A DNA stretch of 64,000 nucleotides. It comes from Gigantopelta aegis (lineage: Eukaryota > Mollusca > Gastropoda > Neomphalida > Peltospiridae). The stretch lies in NCBI RefSeq assembly GCF_016097555.1, contig NC_054701.1, positions 3,679,688-3,743,687 on the forward strand, given 5' to 3'. Shown here one piece after another: positions 31,546 to 42,523 of the stretch. The notes beneath the pieces were generated by a model that was given only the letters and a program-made list of their open reading frames with translations, was not told the origin of the DNA and ran no database searches. How positions within the stretch are numbered: the stretch's first letter is position 1; each line of letters starts with the position of its first letter. The position numbers were made by a program, and so were the translations under genes.

Positions 31546-32895
31546 ATGGGTAAATCGAAAAACACTTCAGTTGATGTAAAATCGTGTATTAAGAACGTTT
31601 TCGATTATTTTGAAGATGAATATCAGCGCGGTAGACCTAGGTATGCTTCTTATCGAATTGTCGATCGAGTTGCCGCTGCACTTAAAGTTTCGGTTTCAAC
31701 CGTAAAAAGAACTGTGAAAAATCTAAGCTCTACGAATCCAAGCACAGAAATCACTGTTAAAAAACGCGACCGAAAACTCATCGATTTATTTGAAAAAGAT
31801 GTTATTAGACGACGAGTATACAGATTTTATAGAGAGGGCGAATTACCTACATTACATAAGATTAACGTGGCTTTAAGGGAGGAATGTGGAATCAACATTA
31901 CCATATCAACTTTACGAAGAACACTCCAGGATCTCGATTTTAAATACCAACATATGTCTACAACCGGAAAAGTGATTTTTGAGGACACCAATATATCAGA
32001 CAGGAGACTGTCCTATCTCCATGAAATATCCAGTTTACGAGAACAGGGGTATTTAATAGTGTATCAAGATAAGACCTGGGTGAATGTCAACCACACAACA
32101 TCCCACCACTGGACAGATATCCACCCGGGCACAAGTACCGCCAATCACCTGCCGAAATCAGATGCTGCTGATCGAGTTCCTAAACTCTGTTCGGTGACTG
32201 GGAAGGGAAAAAGACTTATTATTTGTCATGCTGGCTGTGATAAATATTGATTGATAGATGGCTGTGAATTGATCTTTGAGGCTAAAAAAACAGACGGAGA
32301 CTATCATGGTGAGATGAATCATGAAAATTTCATCAAATGGTTTGAAGAACAACTTATGCCTTCTCTACCAGAACCTTCTGTTATCGTCATGGATAACGCA
32401 AGCTACCACAACAAATTAACTGAGATTACACGATGTCCTGCACTAAACGCTAAAAAGGAAGAGATTCAGTCGTGGCTACGAAACAAAAATATACCTTTTG
32501 AGAGTAACATGACAAAGCCAGTTCTTTATGAACTTGTGAAAAGTAACAAATGTGCAAAGCAATTGGTTACTGATGATATTGCTGAACGCCATGGGCACTT
32601 GTGTCTAAGACTGCCGCCAAGACATTCTGAACTCAATCCGATAGAACTGATCTGGAGTCGAGTCAAAGGGCACATAGCTCGTCATAATGATGGTAAAATG
32701 ACCACGGTGCGGAGAGAACTTGCACATGCATTGAACTCTGTCACACCTACACACTTCTCTGACGCAGTTAAACATGTAATAAAGATCGAAGAAGATTTTA
32801 GAAAACAAAATAGTTTTATAAGAAATAAAATACCCCCTGTGATAGTCCCCCTTAACGAAGATAGTGATGAAGAAATGAGTTCGTCGACTGATTAA
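31546..32895 (+). pseudogene. IS630/Tc1-type transposase with wide D-E spacing (Sailor-like), one internal TGA
   Basis: The frame runs from ATG 31546 (MGKSKNTSVDVKSCIKNVFD) to TAA with one in-frame TGA at 32248-32250, about 449 codons in all. The N-terminal half has an HTH (YRIVDRVAAALKVSVSTVKR). The catalytic residues are D in YQDKTWVN, D in VIVMDNASYHN and E in LNPIELIWSRVKGHI. I count 83 residues between the last two, far from the 34 of Tc1 or mariner and close to the DD82E family described as Sailor. The C-terminus is acidic (NEDSDEEMSS). No other break is visible, so inactivation looks recent. I could not identify terminal repeats with certainty. Confidence 0.82.
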
Positions 32896-33049
32896 GTTAT
32901 TTCTCCATACCCATCAGGAGTATTACTTTAATGTATGCATGAACTCTTTAACACAAAAAACAATTTATTTCCATATCATTCACTATCAAACAACCTAACA
33001 ACCTATAAACTAATCGACTAGAAATGCATATAGACTACACATACATACG

Positions 33050-33384
33050 AGAGAAATGTTTATTTAACGACACACTCAACGCATTTAATATACGTTTATG
33101 TGGCGTCAGACAAAACGGTTAAGGAGCATTATAACAGTGAGAAAGAAACTCGCTACCGCCACATGGGCCACTGTTTCCGATAAGCAATTTTGATAAGCAA
33201 TAAGGGACGTTTTATATTTTTATATGCACCATCCCATAGACAGGATAGCATACCACAGCCTTTATACATCAGTTGTGGTGCACAGGCTGGAACTAGACAC
33301 AACCCAATGGGTCCACCATGTGGGATCGATCAGTCGACCTACCATGAGCGAACGCTTTACCTCTGAGCTACGTCCCGCTCCATA
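33050..33384 (-). mobile_element. tRNA-derived SINE
   Basis: Read on the minus strand it opens with a clear tRNA-like head, gggacgtagctcagaggtaa then agcg, and gtcgactgatcgatccc (A- and B-box equivalents). The body contains ccagcctgtgcaccacaact and ccctta-type motifs, and the tail is cgttgagtgtgtcgttaaat. It is nearly full length. A tail-only fragment of the same family in plus orientation lies at about 33485-33525 (gttgagtgcgtcgttacata). Confidence 0.88.
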
Positions 33385-33529
33385 TACAAAAGAAGCCTTA
33401 AGTGGGGTTGGGGTTGTGTAGAGGGTCACACCTCCACCAATCGCATGCATACCATATTCTTCTCTCTCTCTCCCTATAACCATATAACCATAGATTAAAA
33501 TATGTTGAGTGCGTCGTTACATAAATGAC

Positions 33530-33530
<1 letters not shown>

Positions 33531-33597
<67 letters not shown>
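33531..33597. repeat. (CT)n microsatellite
   Basis: An uninterrupted tctc run of about 65 bases. Frames across it (Ser/Leu on plus, Arg/Glu on minus) are artefacts. Confidence 0.97.
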
Positions 33598-33599
<2 letters not shown>

Positions 33600-34189
33600 A
33601 GCGCGCGCGCTTGTGTATTCCACAATATAATTATAATATTTGATACATATTTCTTTTTCAAACTGAGGTTTTGTCACTTGAACTCCCCACCTGAATCCGC
33701 GCCTGCTTCATGTTTACAGATATTTTCTTAAATATAGGTCATACTACGATTTGTGCGGATAGGACGATAGAACCGAACATTAGTTTGAAACGCACTATAG
33801 AATGATGCTTTTGATATGCAAATGACCGTAGTTATTTATAGGAGAAATAACGTGCATTCAAAAGACACAGAGATTTTTAAAAAGTGGAATTAAGTCAACT
33901 TCATGCATTTTATATGATGATTTGTATATAAAACCTGTCGGGGTTTGGGTTTGTTTTCATGTAAATGCAAAGAAAACAAATATCGAATACGAAATAAACG
34001 TAACATTTGCAAAAAACTTTGGGTCTAAATAATTGAACAGAATAATAGTTATATATTTGAAAAGGATGACTGGTTGTTTGATTTAGGATAGTGTTTGTTT
34101 GTTTAAAACATTATGTAACTCGCATGTTTGACTGCCCAACTGGGAAAGAAAAGAGTAGATGGGAATGAATGATTGAATGAATAAATAAA
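33598..34189. other. No gene seen
   Basis: AT-rich intergenic sequence without recognisable coding or repeat structure, ending in an imperfect gaat tetranucleotide run near 34165-34200. Confidence 0.5.
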
Positions 34190-34575
34190 TGAATGAATAT
34201 TTAACGACACTTCAGCAAGAAAAATACATCGGCCATTGGGTGTCAAACTACGGGGTAGATGGAAAGACTGGAAAACACCTCACACAAGAACCACCTGTCA
34301 ATAAATGACAGATCAGGTATGTCCCTTTGCATATTCATTCAACTGATTGGATTTTTTCTCGTTCCAACCAGTGCACTACAACTGATCAAAGACTGTGGTA
34401 TGTGATTTCCTGTCTGTGGGAAATTGCGTATAAAAGATCCCTTGCTGTTAATGGAAAAATGTACCGGGTTTTCTCTGATGACTACAAGTCAGAATTACCA
34501 AATGTTTGACATCTAATACCCGATGATTAATTAATCAATGTGCTCTAGTAGTGTCGTTAAACAAAACAAATAAAG
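34190..34575 (+). mobile_element. SINE (plus), preceded by a reversed short repeat
   Basis: 34349-34575 carries the plus-strand body gttccaaccagtgcactaca, then ataaaagatcccttgctgtt, a gggttttctctgatgactac segment and the tail gatgattaattaatcaatgt with gtgtcgttaaacaaaac. 34196-34250 holds a copy of the other short repeat (tcggccattgggtgtcaaac), in reverse orientation. Confidence 0.8.
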
Positions 34576-34599
34576 AAACATACTATTTATGTCTATATA

Positions 34600-34797
34600 A
34601 AGGCATCTTGATCTCGGAGGACACTTTGAAGGTCCTATCCCGTCCCGAAACTGCCCTCTGGCGATGTCAGTGATCAGATCCGGGATGGGCGTGCCTGAAC
34701 CTCTTTTGGATATGGGCATGTTAAATGAGTTCCCATTTCCCATTTTAAGGTCCCACGGGTGACTGTTAGTTATAGAGCGGATTGACTGTAAACGCAA
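34600..34797 (-). repeat. Unidentified sequence with an open frame, possibly a dispersed repeat
   Basis: An 88-codon minus-strand frame covers this stretch (for example MGNGNSFNMPISKRGSGTPI). GC content is higher than in the flanks. I do not recognise a protein domain, and no splice sites or neighbours suggest a host exon. I suspect a dispersed repeat but cannot show a second copy in this window. Confidence 0.25.
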
Positions 34798-35402
34798 ATA
34801 TAGCTGAATAGAAACGTTTTAAGTCTTCAGACCAACTTAGAATATGATAGTGATGCTAGTTTAGTTTTCACGAAACCAAATCCTAAGTTTAATATAATTA
34901 ATGCAAAATAAACGTAAAAAACGAAGATATCATAAATTATAAAGGACACAGCTACCCCGTAACTCCATGGCTGTGACTGGTGCTTGGTCATCTGTCATCG
35001 TAAATTGTCCTTCAAGCCAATCCCCAGGTTTTATTCAGAAACCGTACGTCAAGTTCATTGAATTCACTAAATTAGTTAAACGATTTATTTGACGAAATGC
35101 TTATTGCAACCAAAATAAATACAATTTATAAACAAACCGAGGCTACCCCTGTCAGAGTGGTTTTGTACTTAAATACACAGTTAATCGGGTAGATAAGGTA
35201 TGTGTGAGATATAGCAAAGGTAATGTCTTTGTCGGAGCAACAAGACTTCGCATATTAAATTAGCTTATCATCCAGTAGCTCCCTACCTAATCCTTTGAGT
35301 GTTTTCATCTAGTTACGGTTGTACTATAGTTTGTTTTAGTGTTGTCAAAGGAATAAAACCTGAATAATATTATATTCTCCTGTTCTCATTTTTTAACATT
35401 TA

Positions 35403-35495
35403 CCATAGTTTGACACCCAATAGCCGATGTATTTTTCGTGCTGGGGTGTCGTTAAACATTCATTCACTCATTCATTCATTCATTCATTCATTCAT
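35403..35495 (+). mobile_element. Short SINE-like repeat with (ATTC)n tail
   Basis: It reads tttgacacccaatagccgat then gtatttttcgtgctggggtg and tcgttaaacattcattc, followed by a cattcattcatt run. Related copies are at 34196-34250 and 35740-35830 (both reversed) and 37264-37320 (plus). The 35740-35830 copy faces this one, forming an imperfect inverted pair. Confidence 0.8.
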
Positions 35496-35739
35496 TCACT
35501 CATTTTTTAAGTGTTCAGATCGATTGTATTAAGAATTAATCCATTTTAAGGAAAGTGATATCATATATCATTTCTTATCATCACAGTCGTCGTCGTCATC
35601 ATCACCATAATCAACATCATCATTTATCAACATCATAATTGTCACCTCAGCACCGGTAATACTTAAAATATTTTAAAAAATATGTAACCATACTTATAAA
35701 TCGCGCCTATCGTTTTCTCAGTGCCAAATCAAATTTGCC

Positions 35740-35830
35740 AATGAATGAATGAATGAATGAGTGAATGAATGTTTTACGACACCCCAGCACGAAAAATACA
35801 TCGGCTATTGGTTATCAAACTATGGTAAAG
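35740..35830 (-). mobile_element. Short SINE-like repeat with (ATTC)n tail, reversed copy
   Basis: It reads gaatgaatgaatga, then cgacaccccagcacgaaaaa and tacatcggctattggttatc, the complement of the repeat at 35403-35495. Confidence 0.8.
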
Positions 35831-35930
35831 GCAAAAATTTGTGATAATTTGTCTAAAACGTCCGAACAAAGTACATACAAAATATTTCCTCTATGAAAAG
35901 GTGATATTTATATAAATGTAAAATGCATGC

Positions 35931-37084
35931 TGTCACGGGGATTCTATAATACCCGTAACTGAATGAAACACGATTGTCCAAAATATCTCTCCTAACTGTA
36001 TATTTATTAGATCTCTCTGTAACAGGCAGTTATACCCGCTGGCTCGTCTAGGTATGATCAGAGATAAGATCTTATATAAAGTATATATTATTATAGCACG
36101 TTTAGTTCACTAGAAAACACAACAAAAACACAATACACTTTGGAATCTCTATTAACCTACGCTGACAAATGTACTGCCGCAGTAGTTAATTAATAACAAC
36201 AATAATAACAACCCAGAACTGATCACTTAATTAGTTAATCTCTAGGTGTCTAGTTTACACAATATTGTAATCACTTCACCGTGACACAACACCCACACGT
36301 GTGATAATTGAGAAACGCTTCTAGGAGAACTTAATTAATAAAGGAATTACAACCCTATTCCTAACTAGTTAATTTTTAATTAACCCTAACTACTCATTCA
36401 GTAACCTTGTAACACAGAATTAATACTGGTACCTATCACAATAAAGACAATAACCTACAGTTTACCTAGGTCCTCTAGGATGACTGGCTAAGCTTTATAT
36501 TACCAAATACTCGTATAAATATAGAACAGTATAACTACGATTTACTTCGTCAGATGACCGAAGACACTGTCTAAAGAATATTGGTATAATACAGTATTAA
36601 AATATTTAAAGTCACATCAATCACATCAAGGTTATACAACAGAGCAGAAATAATATATTTACCAAAGTCCAAACGGACTAACGTTCCATGGGAGCCGTCC
36701 TTTTTGCTTTCTCCTGATAACTCTAAAACACTAGCTATTTATTATAAAATCGAATATCGCCTGGGGGTACATCGCGGCACCGAATCTTATAATGTGAGTT
36801 TCCACCACGACCACGCCGGCATATTTTTCTCTGATCGTCCGACTGGCTGTCGCCATACCGCGAGCAATCCCCTGGCCATAAACAGCACTACCGGAGATAT
36901 TACGTAACTACTAGCCACATGGCCCCCGCACATGGCTGGATGTGTGTATTAGACGACCGTCACGCAAAGGTATTACGTAACAAGTTGCCCATCTGGGCTT
37001 AAGTGCAATTTGGAACTGCACACGGCCTTCTAAAACAATTAATATCGCCACAGGCGAAAAGAATTAAGAGCATGTACCGTCACA
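35931..37084. mobile_element. Solo LTR of an LTR retrotransposon (fossil)
   Basis: A 1154-bp segment starts tgtcacgggg and ends ccgtcaca, TG...CA ends with imperfect inverted termini. It is flanked by the 5-bp direct repeat catgc (35926-35930 and 37085-37089). No internal coding region is present, as expected after LTR-LTR recombination. The family cannot be assigned from the LTR alone; 5-bp duplications suit Ty3/Gypsy- or BEL-type integrases. The matching target duplication suggests moderate age. Confidence 0.8.
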
Positions 37085-37263
37085 CATGCGTAAAACAATA
37101 ATTTATAAGAACACGGATGAAATTTTAAATATATCTAAATTTGTTTGAGTTTGTAAACATTTCATTTATTAATTTTAAAGCTCAAGGCCCTATTGTTTTA
37201 GACAGTATAATTTTAGAATTTTCATATTAATGTTTATCATCAATTCATTCATATATTTAGCCT

Positions 37264-37320
37264 TGTTTCATATCCAATAGCCGATGTATTTTTCATACTG
37301 AGGTGTTGTTAAACATTCAT
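37264..37320 (+). mobile_element. Short SINE-like repeat, decayed copy
   Basis: It reads catatccaatagccgatgta then tttttcatactgaggtgttg, ending ttaaacattcatt. Same family as 35403-35495. Confidence 0.7.
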
Positions 37321-37628
37321 TTTATACGAAAAAAGGTACGTATGGTCAGCGGCTTATAAAAATAACACTAAACAAACAAGCAAACAAGCAAAGAAACGAA
37401 CCCCACCCCAAAAACAAAAACCCGACACAAATAAACATATATATTTAATAACTATAATCACATATGTGACAGTGATCTGATTTTTCCGAGATGGTCGAAA
37501 AATTCCGAATCTTCACGATGAATTATGATAACGACTATAACTTGAGAAGTTTCGGATTTGCCCCCTATGCAACACGGCGTAGAAATACATTAGTTGAGTG
37601 CAGTCGTTTGTGGTTACGAGAAACAACC

Positions 37629-37970
37629 ATGCGTCTCAATTACATGTATAACTTACTAACGATGATATTTACATGGTTGTTGTTTTATAGATGTCAAATT
37701 CACTGCAAGATGCGGATTGATACTGAAAGTTTCAGACGTATCTGGATTCCCAATTTCAACGACATTCTAGTAAATTTCTCCAAAGACGTATTGCAGAATG
37801 AACGCTTGCAAGATCTTTATGACGAGCACGTATCAGAAAATAGAATTAGACTGATCAATGGATATACCGAATTTAACACTATTTTACACAAAACAGAAGT
37901 ACGGATAGGCTCTGTGAAAATGGCTCTGAAAAACGTCAGGAAAACACTGGAGAGATTGTTGAGGGAACCA
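37629..37970 (+). CDS. Putative first coding exon of a VWA_N/alpha2-delta-like protein
   Basis: I chose ATG 37629 because it is followed by a hydrophobic signal-like stretch (YNLLTMIFTWLLFYRCQIHC); an in-frame ATG at 37491 would put 46 charged residues before it. The mature part reads WIPNFNDILVNFSKDVLQNE and then RLINGYTEFNTILHKTEVRI with VKMALKNVRKTLERLL, resembling the helical segment before the VWA domain of calcium-channel alpha2-delta-type proteins (NG..L...L..K......AL..V...E). The exon can end at a donor CCA|gtaaag at 37970, phase 0, matching the exon at 40447. The frame continues to 38111 without the splice. Identification is by pattern only. Confidence 0.5.
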
Positions 37971-38541
37971 GTAAAGTCATCCAAACTCCGAGATATCTGT
38001 CTGTGCTGCTCCCCATGGCCTGTTACCTACGTGGGTCGAATGCGCCAGGAAGTCAATTTGGAAAGAGAATGTGTTGGGACAGTTTCTCAAGACAGCAGCT
38101 TCGATATTTGAGCAGACGATGCCTGTCACATATTCAAGGTATCGACAGAGACGACACTGACTGTTGTCACGCAGACTATTCCTTGAAGAAGGAAAAAAGG
38201 GCCCTATTATTATTATTATGTACCTTTCCACAGATATGTCAATGTATATTAGGGTCTTTGATACACCAATCGTGCTGGTTGGTTTTGAAAAACAAGACTC
38301 CATCGATTATATGACGCAAGTAGTATCATACTTTAATAAATCGCCCCTGCGGCTGAAGAGAGTTTCCCTGGGATGTGCTGGAGCATACGATCGATACCCC
38401 TCGGTTCCTAGTTAAATTTGTTGCACATTTACAATCATTGCTCGACGACTGATTGTATGTATTGTCGTCTCTGTGGCGTGACTAAATAATGTGATACCAG
38501 CTGTTTCTTCTCGCACTCTCAGAATCTCGTGAACTAAAACA

Positions 38542-38628
38542 GACAAACAGACACACACACACACACACGCGCGCGCACACGCACACGCACACGCACACGC
38601 ACACACACACACTCAATCACACACACAC
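38542..38628. repeat. (CA)n microsatellite with CG interruptions
   Basis: A cacaca run with gcgcgc and cgcaca variants, followed by a short tatata tract. Confidence 0.95.
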
Positions 38629-38945
38629 TATATATATATAATTCATAAAAAAGGTCCAACGTTTTGAAATGAATAACAAAAACTAGTATACAACATTGAT
38701 CACTAAAATTTGCATAGCACCAATCTGTATATTAATGGATATCATCACATCTTTGTATGTTATGTAGACACTACTGGTAAGTTAAATCTCGCTTACAATG
38801 CTACGTGTTCCCTTTTTTTTTATCAATATATTATTATGTTTGTTAATAGTAAATGTTTTACTTTGATTCATACAGTAGATCTCTTTTAAAATAATGCATG
38901 ATATATTATGTTGTTTATTAATAGTAAAACGTTTTCTTTGATACA

Positions 38946-40109
38946 CAGGGTTGAAAATTAACATGAAAACCAAGGTCGCCAGCAGGGCCAGTTGAAGAAA
39001 AATCTTACTGGCTCTTCTCAAATTCAACTAGCCCTCCAATTAACTGAAGAGCCAAAATCAAAACTAGACTTTCTTTAAAAATAACCATGTGCTCACCGTA
39101 TAGTAAAAAAAACCCCGATTAATTGGCGTTTAACTTCGTAATGAATAAAGTTAAAATTCATATAAAACCATGTCATTAAATTTTAAACCCATACCAACTC
39201 AAATAAAAAAATAATTGAGAAATAAATCCAGTATAAATAAAAATATCACTTTACAAAATAGCATTAAATTATACATATTAAATCTCATTTTTAATACCGG
39301 TGGTGAAAACAAAATGCTAGAACACCCAAGGTATGCGGCTTGACTTGCGTTGTTTCTGAAAGAAAACATAATGCAGTACAAAGACACTAAAGGTAGAACT
39401 GCGCGTTCTTTAGTAAACCAGTCTGGGAGTGGCAGTCTTCTTTGTGGCGATGCAAGAGAGATGTAATAAACTTTGTGGCGATGCAAGAGGGGTGAAATTC
39501 CCAGAAAATGATTTCCTCCGGGCTGGCTGTTCTCCCACAGACGAGGCACTAGATAGAGATCCAAGGAATCATCCACTATTTTGCCACTATTCGACTCTGC
39601 TTTGCGCAGATTTACAGCCTTGATCATGTATTAGGGCTTTGTCATTCAGATTACCTTGGATGTTCCATCAATTGCCGTAAAACCTGTATCAGAAAAAAAG
39701 AGTTACCCTATGCAGTTTGATGGTAATTTGTAAAGAATTTTTGTTTTAATTTACACTGAACTTTTCCCCCAATAAAATATTATTTGATATGGTATGGGTG
39801 TAAGACTTAATAAATTAATATTTTTTTTATATGAATTTTAGCTTTATTTATTATTTTGGAACAGTCAAAATATAGAACATGTTCTATGTCTTCTGCTGTA
39901 GTGTGTTTCTATGTCTTCTGCTACCAGACCTCTAGTGTGTTTTGTCACATTCGATTCAGTATCAGTGTGTTTCTTTTTTAACTAGTACCATACTCGCCAG
40001 ACCCTATAATCGATGGTCGTCCAACGGACTACCTTTGTAAAAGTCTTAGTCGCCCTTAGCCAGGAAAAGTCGCCACAGGCCGCCGGGCGAATGCTAATTT
40101 TCAACCCTG
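38946..40109. mobile_element. hAT-like non-autonomous DNA element
   Basis: The termini are inverted: cagggttgaaaatta at 38946 against taattttcaaccctg ending at 40109. Sub-terminal gtcgcc motifs occur near both ends. The hexamer gataca directly precedes the left end and directly follows the right end, consistent with part of a target duplication. The 1.16-kb interior has no transposase that I recognise; a 142-codon minus-strand frame (39199-39627) is unassigned. The element sits in the second copy of a local tandem duplication (motif cttttaaaata.tgcatga at about 38883 and 40129). Confidence 0.7.
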
Positions 40110-40446
40110 GATACATACTGTATACCACTTTTAAAATAGTGCATGACAGACCAACAAAAATACTTCATTACCAATGAGATGCCACTTAGTCTGTTAGTCT
40201 GTTTTACCAGGATAAAAAACACTTTATAATTTGTACTTAAGTGATTTTCTTTCGCCAACAGTTCGAAATTTCCTATTGACATTTTTTGACCACGAAAGCA
40301 TATTTTTGCAGTTAATCTTGTACTTGTTTTTTTTCTTCACAAAATGTAATTATAATTGTATACCGAAACAATTAGTGTGTTAAAATCTTATTAATTGTTG
40401 TTCTTCAACATGATAGGATACGTTTTTATTATTTTCTTAAATGTAG

Positions 40447-40574
40447 GAAACCTTTGAGAATCACACAAGCTTACTGTGGCAGTACTTTGCAACAACGGAC
40501 GGTCAGTTTGTGCAGTATTCAAGGAACACCAAACACTGTGATCAGTTCGGCAACATCGCCAGTCCGCTCACTAA
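40447..40574 (+). CDS. Putative second exon of the VWA_N/alpha2-delta-like gene
   Basis: The acceptor is ttaaatgtag and the donor CTAA|gtatga. Frame: ETFENHTSLLWQYFATTDGQ, FVQYSRNTKHCDQFGNIASP, LTK. The L-W-Q-Y-F-x-x-x-[DE]-G-x-[FV] core is typical of the segment just before the VWA domain in alpha2-delta and CACHD1 proteins. It enters at phase 0, matching the possible donor at 37970, and leaves at phase 2. No further exon was found downstream in the window, so the 18.8-kb array may lie in an intron of this gene. Confidence 0.55.
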
Positions 40575-40734
40575 GTATGATAATTACACGATGTTAAACA
40601 GGCTTCATTTTCGTATCATATTTACGTCCTCATTGAAATAAAATTTGAAACATTAAGAGCTTTAGCGAGTAACAGTGAAAATTATTGACATAGTAAATAA
40701 TGGTAGCGAATTTAATATGTTATTTATTATGCCG

Positions 40735-40895
40735 TGGTATGTGCTTCCTGTCTGTGAAAAAGTGCATATAAAAGATCCCTTGCTGCTAATGAAAATTTTT
40801 AGCGGGTTTCCTTTGATGACTATGTGTCGGAATTACCATATATTTGACATCCAATAGCCGATGATTAATAAATCAATGTGCTCTTTTTTGTTACC
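40735..40895 (+). mobile_element. SINE 3' part
   Basis: It contains tggtatgtgcttcctgtctg, ataaaagatcccttgctgct, catccaatagccgatgatta and aatcaatgtgctc, matching the copy at 34349-34575 but lacking the head. Confidence 0.8.
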
Positions 40896-41769
40896 TCCAA
40901 CTTTACGTTCTAGTGGGACATAACACTTTGATATGAACCATGATATTCTAAACCATACAGGTAATACATTACATAATTAAACAGTTATTAGTATGCTGTA
41001 ATGCGTCCATTAAGCCTATTTAGTACATACAGCTCAACACTGTACACTTTTATGTTGTTAGTATTTGATAAACAATTAAATCATCGTCATCATATTATTT
41101 TAAATTTCAAATATGCTTTTCTATTTCAACACTTTATTACAAACCATATATTTTATTAACATTACTCATCCCAGTTCATACTTATAGGTAATATTTGATC
41201 TAGTGTTCAAATATTTGACTGAATTTGTTTTCTCATCCTACTCATTCATCATAATGCATTCTTTCATTATTCCATTACCCCTTGGGTACCGATCGATCAT
41301 TTACTTATAACACCCCCACCGCTTCACAATCAACGTTATTATCCGCCAATAATTTAATTGTTTTAATAACACAAGAGTCCATATCTATACAGTATATATA
41401 GTGTAATAGGTCTAGGGACCGTCATGTAGGCCTATAGTTTATAATTTTGTTTTGTTTTCTTTCCATATTATGTTTCTATTAATATGTTCTATCCAGGTAT
41501 GTTCCATGATTTTTATGTGATCCGTTTATTTACTAGTACCTTCGTTTTGTTTGTTATCTAGATATCTATATGTTCCATCTAGCTCTGTTCCATGGGTCTG
41601 TTCCATTTATTAGGTGTATTACCAGTGTTAAAGAAAACATAATAAGCAAAGATATCTGACATAACCATTATTTCCCGATTTATAAACAGATCTTTTAATA
41701 GCAAAATAACTATAATTAAATCGCAAATTCTTCCACTTTTTACACACTTATTTGCAGCTATTCCCGATC
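40896..41769. other. No gene seen
   Basis: AT-rich sequence between a SINE fragment and the LINE fragment. No exon or repeat boundary is supported. Confidence 0.5.
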
Positions 41770-42292
41770 CCGATAAAGAATGTTTCAAAAACTGAATACA
41801 CTATTCTACAGATTTATCTGGAACGGTAAACGAGATAAAATCAAAAGAACCATGCTAATAAAAAGTATAAAAATGGAGGTCTTAGATGATTAACCCGTTA
41901 GCCTTCTGTAGATACTTGAAAGCAACTTGGATTAAAAGATTGTTAGCATCCGATGGCTTATGGCAAAAACTCACAAACGTTCTACTAGACGACTTCGGAA
42001 CAATGTTACTTAGATTAGCGAAACATATTTCAAATTTATTTTGGAAAGATGTCGTCATTAATTATGCAATGATTAAAAATAACGTGTTTGAATCTGAAAT
42101 ACATTTTATTAACACACCGCTGCTTAATTTCGTTCCTCCGAAAGACATAAAACTATTTCTAAATTGGCATAATAAAGGTATTTGCCTTGTAAGAGACCTA
42201 CTTCTTCCAAAAGGTGAAATTAAGTTTTAAATAATTACATCGAGAATTTAACTTACACGGCGATTTTGTGTTCTATTTTAGACTAATCAACT
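41770..42292 (+). pseudogene. LINE ORF2 C-terminal fragment, 5' half (split by the large array)
   Basis: Starts in WNGKRDKIKRTMLIKSIKNG (41817 onward), then GGLR and INPLAFCRYLKATWIKRLLA, FWKDVVINYAMIKNNVFESE and NWHNKGICLVRDLL, continuing at about 42248 as EFNLHGDFVFYFRLINC. These are the post-RT C-terminal motifs of an L1/Tx1-type non-LTR element. At least one frameshift (near 41885) and a stop near 42229 are present. The sequence breaks off at a TA where the MITE at 42296 is inserted and appears to continue at 61131. Confidence 0.75.
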
Positions 42293-42295
42293 GTA

Positions 42296-42523
42296 CTGAT
42301 GGAAAGAAATAAGAGAACACATCAATCTGTAGACCAAATTTAATTCACTACTAACGTAGCCATGTCTATATTTCATACCAACTTGTAATGTGGGACTGAA
42401 TGGCAGTAGTGTTGAATGTGCTGCCTATATGTTCCCAGTCATCTTCTGACAATATGAATTGATTTTTGATGTAGTCATTATTTCTTGTTGCTATCTGTGT
42501 GATCCTTTATTTCTTTCCATCAG
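42296..42523. mobile_element. 228-bp Tc1/mariner-type MITE, progenitor of array family A
   Basis: The ends are perfect inverted repeats over ctgatggaaagaaataa (42296 onward) and its complement (ending 42523), extending imperfectly for about 10 more bases, with TA on both sides (42294-42295 and 42524-42525). No coding capacity. Its last roughly 60 bases are the sequence repeated in family A units from 42524 onward. Confidence 0.85.

Noticed and set aside
33318-33384. tRNA gene on the minus strand
   Set aside because: Same reason: the tRNA-like head of a SINE continuing into the family body and tail.
38164-38415. Plus-strand frame MSRRLFLEEGKKG as a further exon of the alpha2-delta-like gene
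   Set aside because: It has no clear acceptor or donor and no recognised domain, and phases already fit 37970 to 40447 without it.
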